Of a DNA stretch of 64,000 nt, positions 54,284 to 64,000 are shown one piece after another. The number at the start of each line of letters is the position of its first letter. The stretch's first letter is position 1. The stretch is from the NCBI RefSeq assembly GCF_000150275.1, contig NW_002060945.1, forward strand, positions 7,939,112 to 8,003,111. The letters are read 5' to 3'. A program made the translations under genes and the position numbers. Source of the stretch: Trichoplax adhaerens (Eukaryota; Placozoa; Uniplacotomia; Trichoplacea; Trichoplacidae). The notes below the pieces were generated by a model, which ran no database searches, was not told the origin of the DNA, and was given only the letters and a program-made list of their open reading frames with translations.

Positions 54284-54513
54284 ATTATTTCACCCCGAAA
54301 ATTTAGCAATTTCTCAATGGCCGTTTTATTGCATAGTAGAATTGCATATATCGAAATCTTTGTTAGAAGTTAGACGCAGTATTGATCAGATGTATTATAT
54401 CTGTATATAGGCGTACGTTGTTATTAATCTAATCTGTCATTGTTAGTGCACCTTGCATAAGCTGACAGTCCTTGTAATTTACTGACTTGTGTGCAATATC
54501 GGCCAAACAAATC

Positions 54514-54519
54514 AATAAA
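54514..54519 (+). terminator. Polyadenylation signal AATAAA of alpha-tubulin copy 1
   Basis: AATAAA within CAATCAATAAAAAAATC lies about 231 nt past the stop codon. Confidence 0.6.
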
Positions 54520-54992
54520 AAAATCTTCATTTAATACAATATCCTGACTCGGAATTCATTGCTTAAAGTAGCACTTGCCTAATGGTGCAGTAGTATACTG
54601 AAATAATTTGTTACTATATTGTACAGCATACAATGAATTAATGCGGCAGTAGTAGTAGTAGAATTACTCACCCCATTTACAACTCTAGATCAGTAACAAG
54701 GGTGATTGGTAATATTAATAATTAAAAGACCGGATCTCGAATATTAAAGCATTTCTTCAGGAGCTGCAAACTTCTCAAAATACTTATGATTATCTTAGAG
54801 AAAGTCTTCGAGTAAGCACAACAATTTAATATGTTGATGAGTTTATTCATCTACGTTTGCTTGATTGTATCAGGTTACTAGCTACGATTTTATAATTGTA
54901 TATAAAATTTAATTTAATTTAATTTACAATTAGTTTACGAGAAGATATTAATTTAATTTACAGTCAGCTAGTAGTAGGGTGTGCAGTGTACA

Positions 54993-55080
54993 CTAGCCCT
55001 GCCGCCTTACATAAAGTTCTTAGAATACTTAGCTGAAACTTTAGTATCTTGAGAACGTTATGTAAGGTGGCGGGGGCTAG
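54993..55080. repeat. Near-perfect 88-nt hairpin
   Basis: The left arm begins CTAGCCCTGCCGCCTTACAT and the right arm ends ATGTAAGGTGGCGGGGGCTAG read in reverse complement. About 34 of 40 positions pair, around a loop of a few bases (CTGAAA). The outer CTAG ends and GC-rich stem stand out in AT-rich DNA. It could be a miniature inverted-repeat element or a transcribed hairpin. Confidence 0.8.
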
Positions 55081-56005
55081 TATACGCGTTATTGTAAAAC
55101 AGGTATTAATACGTACGCGTATATCCCGTACTATAATTATAATCAATGCATTACTGCAAAAGAAATTCCCTTAACTCATAATGCCTTTGCAGTACCTAAT
55201 CAATGCAGCGTAAAGTCAAGAAGAGCATCCGAAGCTTGTTTACTACTTCCAGTTCCAGTAGTTGTAGGAATAATCATATCATACAGACAATATTAGTTAT
55301 GTATCGACTCTAATGCCTGTGTTATAAAACTGGCCAGGTAGGACTACCGAATTTTCAGAAATCCGATCAAGTTAGATTCTTCGGGATCTCTGTCTATTTA
55401 TCATTGTGTTGCATCGTAAGAAAGACTCCTTACTACAATGAAGTTGATAGGTAGGCATGATTTGAACATACTCATATGTCAAATTACGTACTAACTGTAA
55501 ATAAAAATATAGGCACAAGTCATTTCAATACTACCATGTACTGTACTTAAATAGTAAAATATAAGACAACAATTTATTTTTCTTTGAAATCGTATCCCAT
55601 GGCATATGCTTATAGTCAGTATCAATATATTCAAATAGTGACATCGCTATTAGCTATATGCGGTAAGATTATACTCGTACATACAGTACTGTATCTTTAC
55701 ATAAACGTAAGATAGTACCGATTACATCAGGTCTTATTTTAGCCATTCTCCATAGTATACATGAATATACACACATATAATGTGGCATATCTATGAGGAG
55801 TACTGATATGGCTTACAAAAGTATCAAGCGTAAACGTAAATCGTTGGATATTTTTCCGTTTACATAGCTGTTAACAGTTTTATATTTACATTAGAGGCAG
55901 AACTTCTTTCATATACTTTACTAATGGTAATAAACTATCATGGCAAGTTTTAATATCGGCATTCAATATTTTATTGAGTGCAGTACACTGATATGCAATC
56001 TATAA

Positions 56006-56310
56006 TAGGTCAAAAATTTTACTGTCGATGCGTGTGGAAAAGTCTGTGTTAGTTTCAACCGTTAAAATATTGTAGGGTATAACACATAACTACTATAATT
56101 AGCTGAAATCATTACAAATATTTAAAAATTACAAGCCTTTATCGTCTACACGTCTTTGTAGTAATAGTGATTATTTATAATTTATAGATACTGCGGAGTA
56201 GGTCCAGAATTTTATTATCGATGCATGAGGAAAGGTCTGTGTATAGTTTTATCTAAGAGAATATTTAAAGATTACAAGCCTTTATTGTCTACGCAGTAAG
56301 AGGTCTTGAT
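56006..56310. repeat. Direct repeat, two diverged copies about 195 bp apart
   Basis: TAGGTCAAAAATTTTACTGTCGATGCGTG... at 56006 recurs as TAGGTCCAGAATTTTATTATC...at 56200, and AATTACAAGCCTTTATCGTC at about 56128 recurs near 56269. Several substitutions indicate an older duplication. Confidence 0.7.
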
Positions 56311-56546
56311 CATAATATAGTAAACGCAATTATGTTATTATCAAAAATTTCAATCTCTTATGACTTTAAACCACCTGCTTGCTTTTCTAAATACATTATA
56401 TCACAGCAGCTTCTGCTTATGTACTTATATAACTTTATTTGACGATTTATTAGTATTTCGTGTCCTTAGTAACTGCTTCACGACTAAAATCTCCTCAATT
56501 TAGAAATTTTTTTCGTTGCTGATCTATCCTTAAATCACAAATCGTA

Positions 56547-58562
<2,016 letters not shown>

Positions 58563-61500
58563 CTGTTATCATCTTCTTGAATAATTCGACTTAAAGATAC
58601 TACTTTGGGTAGCATGTAAAATCCTAGCAGTATCGCCTTCATAATGTAATGTTTTACATGTCGGAATACGATATCCTTAAAGTATACTTATATCGATATA
58701 ATACTAGTATACTGTTTTAATAATGACAATGAATAATTTTTTAATACGTTACTCTTCATTGAAGCATTAAGGCATACTATCGGTCATCTTCAAATACAGT
58801 AATTCTATGTAAGATTAAAACACTCTACGGTTTAGAAATCATAGTTCAACTTGGTTAAATTTATCGTGATTTGACTCTAAAGACACTTGAAAATTCCAGT
58901 CTTGTAAGTTAAGTATTAATAAATTTGGTATTTATATTAATTCTATATTTACCAATTTATATTAAGCAAAGAATCTGCACGTGCAATTTGTAATTATAAA
59001 TCACAATCTTTTATTAATCCATATCAAATAAAGATTTTACTGATGTATTATTCCGTAAAAATTAAAGAGTAGGCTATCTGACTTTACTGCTACCCATTCA
59101 TTATTACGATCTTAATTATTTAAACCCTAAATGAGCTGCGTAATATATTAATTATATTTATCGTGGCTTCATACCCGTATGCTACAGATGACTAGTGCCA
59201 TATGTCACTACCACTGTAGCTGCTCCAGGTACTAAGCTAAATATTTCTGATAGCTTCTTCGTGTTGGATTTAAGTTAGCGAGCAACTCTAACCTGAAAAT
59301 ACAATACACTTTATCAAACTTTGTTCAAGGTGTAACAAATAACGTAACGTATTCTTCATCTGGAGACGTTGAAACATGTTTCTCATTTATATTCATAGCA
59401 TTATTATGATCGAGCACTTTTTAATTACCATATTGGAACCTCAAAGTTTCTTCATCACCTCAATCTAAGATATTTAAGTTGTATCGTGTATATATTTTAA
59501 GAGTGTCATTGATGCAAGGAGGCATTCAGTTAGAATGATGTAGTTTAGATGGAAAATTGTATAATCAGATTGCTCTATTAAGCTCATTTAAATTACTGGA
59601 AATTGCCCCTGTATCTAAGTAATAGATTACGTTTTAAAAATGCTTATTGCAATTGAACTAAGACATTTAACTCTCAGGATAAATAAATTTAGAATTTTAA
59701 CTATTCCGTTATATCTAACAACATCTTTATATTGAGATCTATATTAACGATTTCGATATTATCTATGAATCTATGATAACACTAATTGAGCTGATTTTCT
59801 TGAATTATATAAATTAATGACGATTATATAACGATATCGTATAACACTGGACTTCTAAACCATTTTTAATAACTTACTAAAAGACCAAAGAATTCCACTA
59901 AGAAATAATCTACAACTACTATATATGTATACGATCGTATACTGTACTATACTGTACGCAGATTTGAGAGAAAATTTCTATCGAATATTCGATAAATTAA
60001 ATGTTTGATATCGTAATTATAAATTCGTAATGTGCAATTAGTACTTGCATAGAGAAAGACTATCTGTTTTATATTTTCGGCTGTCATGACTCCGTATTGT
60101 TGTAGTTATCAACTTTTCTTAAATGAATAGCTCTCTATAGTATACATTAGGTGGTACAAATTAATACTGTACAATACAGCATAACTAGGCAGAGTAGAAC
60201 ATTACTACGCTATACTATACGCTAAAATATGGCCTCATTTATATTATAAATATAATATAATTTTTAGATAGCAGTGTTAGTAGATTAGTAAGAGGACACA
60301 ACAAATAACTTTATCGAAGATAAAAACCGATTTATTTCACGCTTTAATAAATATACTGAGAAAATAGATATTTATAAACAGTATATTTGAAAACTCAGAA
60401 TATTGGCATATGCTGTATATCGCAAGAGATAAATCTCTTACTTTCATTCCTCTAGCTTCGCTCTCTGTTGATAATATAGTTGATTTAGCTAAAGTACTGT
60501 ACGTAAAATAAACATTTAAGCGATAAATACTGAAAACGCAGTTGTCAACAGTATCCTCTTGCAATATTAGTATAGTATAGCATTAAAAAAATGTAGTTGA
60601 TGCTACTTACTCTATTATATGCTTAACGCATGTTAGTGACTAATGGAAGGATACTATCGGCTGATTAGATTCTAACGACGTCTAAGATTCATAACACCGT
60701 ATACATCAAGTTACCTAGCGATCGCATTTAGCGTATTTTAATTCTCCAATATGCATCTGTTTTATGAAGCTATTTTAAAGTATTTTATAATTTAGAATGT
60801 ACTTAAAATAATTTGTACGATGTGCATATAATTGAGAGAGCATGTACGGTATAGAAGATACAGAATATAGATGAAATAGGAATCATCCATAAATACAGTA
60901 CATGAATACTATGTTACAAAGATCGCCTAAGCGACTTTCATTCAGTTTATCGAAATATTCATTAGTTATCTGTTCAAAACTATCTTGAAGAATACAATGC
61001 CAGATTGCCTATAATAACAGCCATATCAATTAAATTGCTCATATCATTGGTAACAAGTCAAAAAGTAAAAATTTCGTATATTTTGTGAAATCAATCATAG
61101 ATATTATGCATCTGTACATGCGTATTATGTAATATGATTCAATATAATAAGGAAACCGTTGACATTAGCAGGCAGAATCATGTACTATATAAGACCACTA
61201 TAATAGGGGCGTGGCGAGCCCTCCAAAATGGTTGAAAGATGTTCAGCTATACACTAGTATTGCTATAAATTATGTCCTTAAATTTTGGCTCAAGTTCCAC
61301 GCAGACAAGTCAGTACAACCTTGAGCAATTGGCTCTCGATATTTTAATTACTTTTTATCGCAGTATTGAATAATTACATTTCTTTAAAGTTTCTAATACA
61401 AATTATCATTCGCTGTTACTTGTACGGTCGCTCTAACCATTTTACAAGTCACTTCGTAATACCGGTCTAAAATTGTACATGAACTAGAAAGTTTCAGATG

Positions 61501-62479
61501 GACAGACCTTTCGTACCGAATAAGGTCGAAAACGTCGAAAAATAGTGACTTATAGTACGGAACTTGTGTCTGTTTCCTTATTTAATACTTTAATTCAAAA
61601 AAAGAAAAATGATTTATGGCTTTATACAACTGCTTTCAAGTAGGAATTAGTCAAATAGAATAGAACTTAATGAAATATAACTAAATTTAGGAAATAACTA
61701 AGCCAATTATTGTACTGGCTCTGCTACTGAGACTAAAACGAATCGTTTGGAGCAGTTTTAAGACGACATGATGCTAAATGCATGATCGTCCGAGGACCCG
61801 TCCAGTCCAGGCAATCCATACTCCATGGTTACGACATATATAACAAACTTTAGATCCTTACACAGACTTTATGCTAGTAACGTCGTAATTAAAAAAAGCC
61901 GATAGATGTCATATGATTCGACTTAATTAAAATGAATACTGTAATGTACGATACATAAAGCTATAGAAGGAATGCAGCGACGAAGAATTGAAAAGTCTAA
62001 ATGAGTACATAGCAACACTACACGGATGAATCATCACAAAAGGTGAACAATATAGCAGTGTAGACCTAATCGTAACAATGATGCTTTGATGCGACAAACA
62101 CTAGCCATGTTAATACGTCCTGACCTCACTTTTATTATATTGAAAATTTTTGGGTAGTTACCATTATGTCAGTATGAGTACTCAAAGAAGCGAAGAACAA
62201 TTAAATTGGTCAGCTGCCATGACAACCCCATATAGATTTAAGCATCAACCACTAGGAAAGCCTTCTTCTATTGATCTATGGTTTAGGTCACGGTGGTTGC
62301 TATGATACGGTTTGATATGATAGGATCCTCGTCGCAAAACGCCTGTAAAAAATATAAAAAGAACAGTTTGTTACTACAACTAAACATATCGTTACTTTAG
62401 CAATCAGCCGTCGCTCTGCTGTTTACGAATTTTTTAACGTGATTTTCTCCTCTTGATTTTTATTCAACCATCATCTAAA
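58563..62479. other. Intergenic region between alpha-tubulin copies 2 and 3
   Basis: About 3.9 kb of AT-rich DNA with no supported gene. It contains the second dispersed-repeat copy at 61206. No TATA or CCAAT pattern like that of copy 1 is evident just upstream of copy 3. Confidence 0.5.
61206..61480. repeat. Dispersed repeat, copy 2 (related to 23324-23720)
   Basis: It starts GGGGCGTGGCGAGCCCTCC and continues AAAATGGTTGAAAGATGTTC as in the copy at 23324, in the same orientation. Later blocks GTCAGTACAACCTTGAGCAA, GCAGTATTGAATAATTACAT and ATTTTACAAGTCACTTCGTA align with copy 1 with gaps. Confidence 0.75.

Positions 62480-64000
<1,521 letters not shown>

Larger units (their letters stand above)
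54284..56546. other. Intergenic region between alpha-tubulin copies 1 and 2
   Basis: No coding gene is supported. It contains the 88-nt hairpin at 54993 and the duplicated segment near 56.0-56.3 kb. A small AATTTAATTT run occurs at about 54907-54925. Confidence 0.55.

Overview
This is AT-rich eukaryotic DNA with short GT-AG introns and animal-type genes: a GFFKR-tail integrin alpha, two class A GPCRs, the ciliary protein DLEC1, the NHEJ factor PAXX, a METTL2-type tRNA methyltransferase and four alpha-tubulins. Compact genes, single-exon GPCRs and low GC suggest an early-branching animal; a placozoan (Trichoplax/Hoilungia-like) is my best guess, an inference without database support. Exon structures were read by eye from splice signals and reading-phase continuity. 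Every multi-exon model closes in frame.

Layout. 1-4.5 kb: no gene, but many palindromic TGTAC/CAGTAC motifs and a long foldback. 4.6-5.7 kb (-) and 12.8-13.8 kb (+): two intronless rhodopsin-class GPCRs in a gene-poor, AT-rich stretch with small tandem duplications. 18.8-21.7 kb (-): a divergent alpha-tubulin lacking the Lys40 loop and the C-terminal Tyr. 21.7-24.2 kb: nested repeats. 24.3-30.7 kb (+): DLEC1/CFAP81, 11 exons, 1675 aa. 32.3-34.9 kb (+): PAXX, 9 exons including a proposed 14-nt microexon, 199 aa. 36.6-45.1 kb (-): integrin alpha, 32 exons, 1102 aa, with a 50-N assembly gap in its first intron. 46.9-50.1 kb (-): METTL2-like m3C tRNA methyltransferase, 11 exons, 330 aa. 50.2-52.1 kb: an inverted GTACA microsatellite and a ten-unit minisatellite carrying CRE motifs. 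52.6-64 kb (+): three near-identical alpha-tubulins in tandem, the last cut by the window end.

The genes do not form a pathway. Alpha-tubulin and DLEC1 share a cilium/microtubule theme, and the tubulin cluster shows recent duplication and gene conversion. The most notable items are the PAXX orthologue with its Ku-binding tail, the K40-less and Tyr-less alpha-tubulin, the CRE minisatellite upstream of a tubulin promoter, repeated GTTC-type splice donors in the integrin gene, and several strong foldbacks, one of them microRNA-precursor sized.
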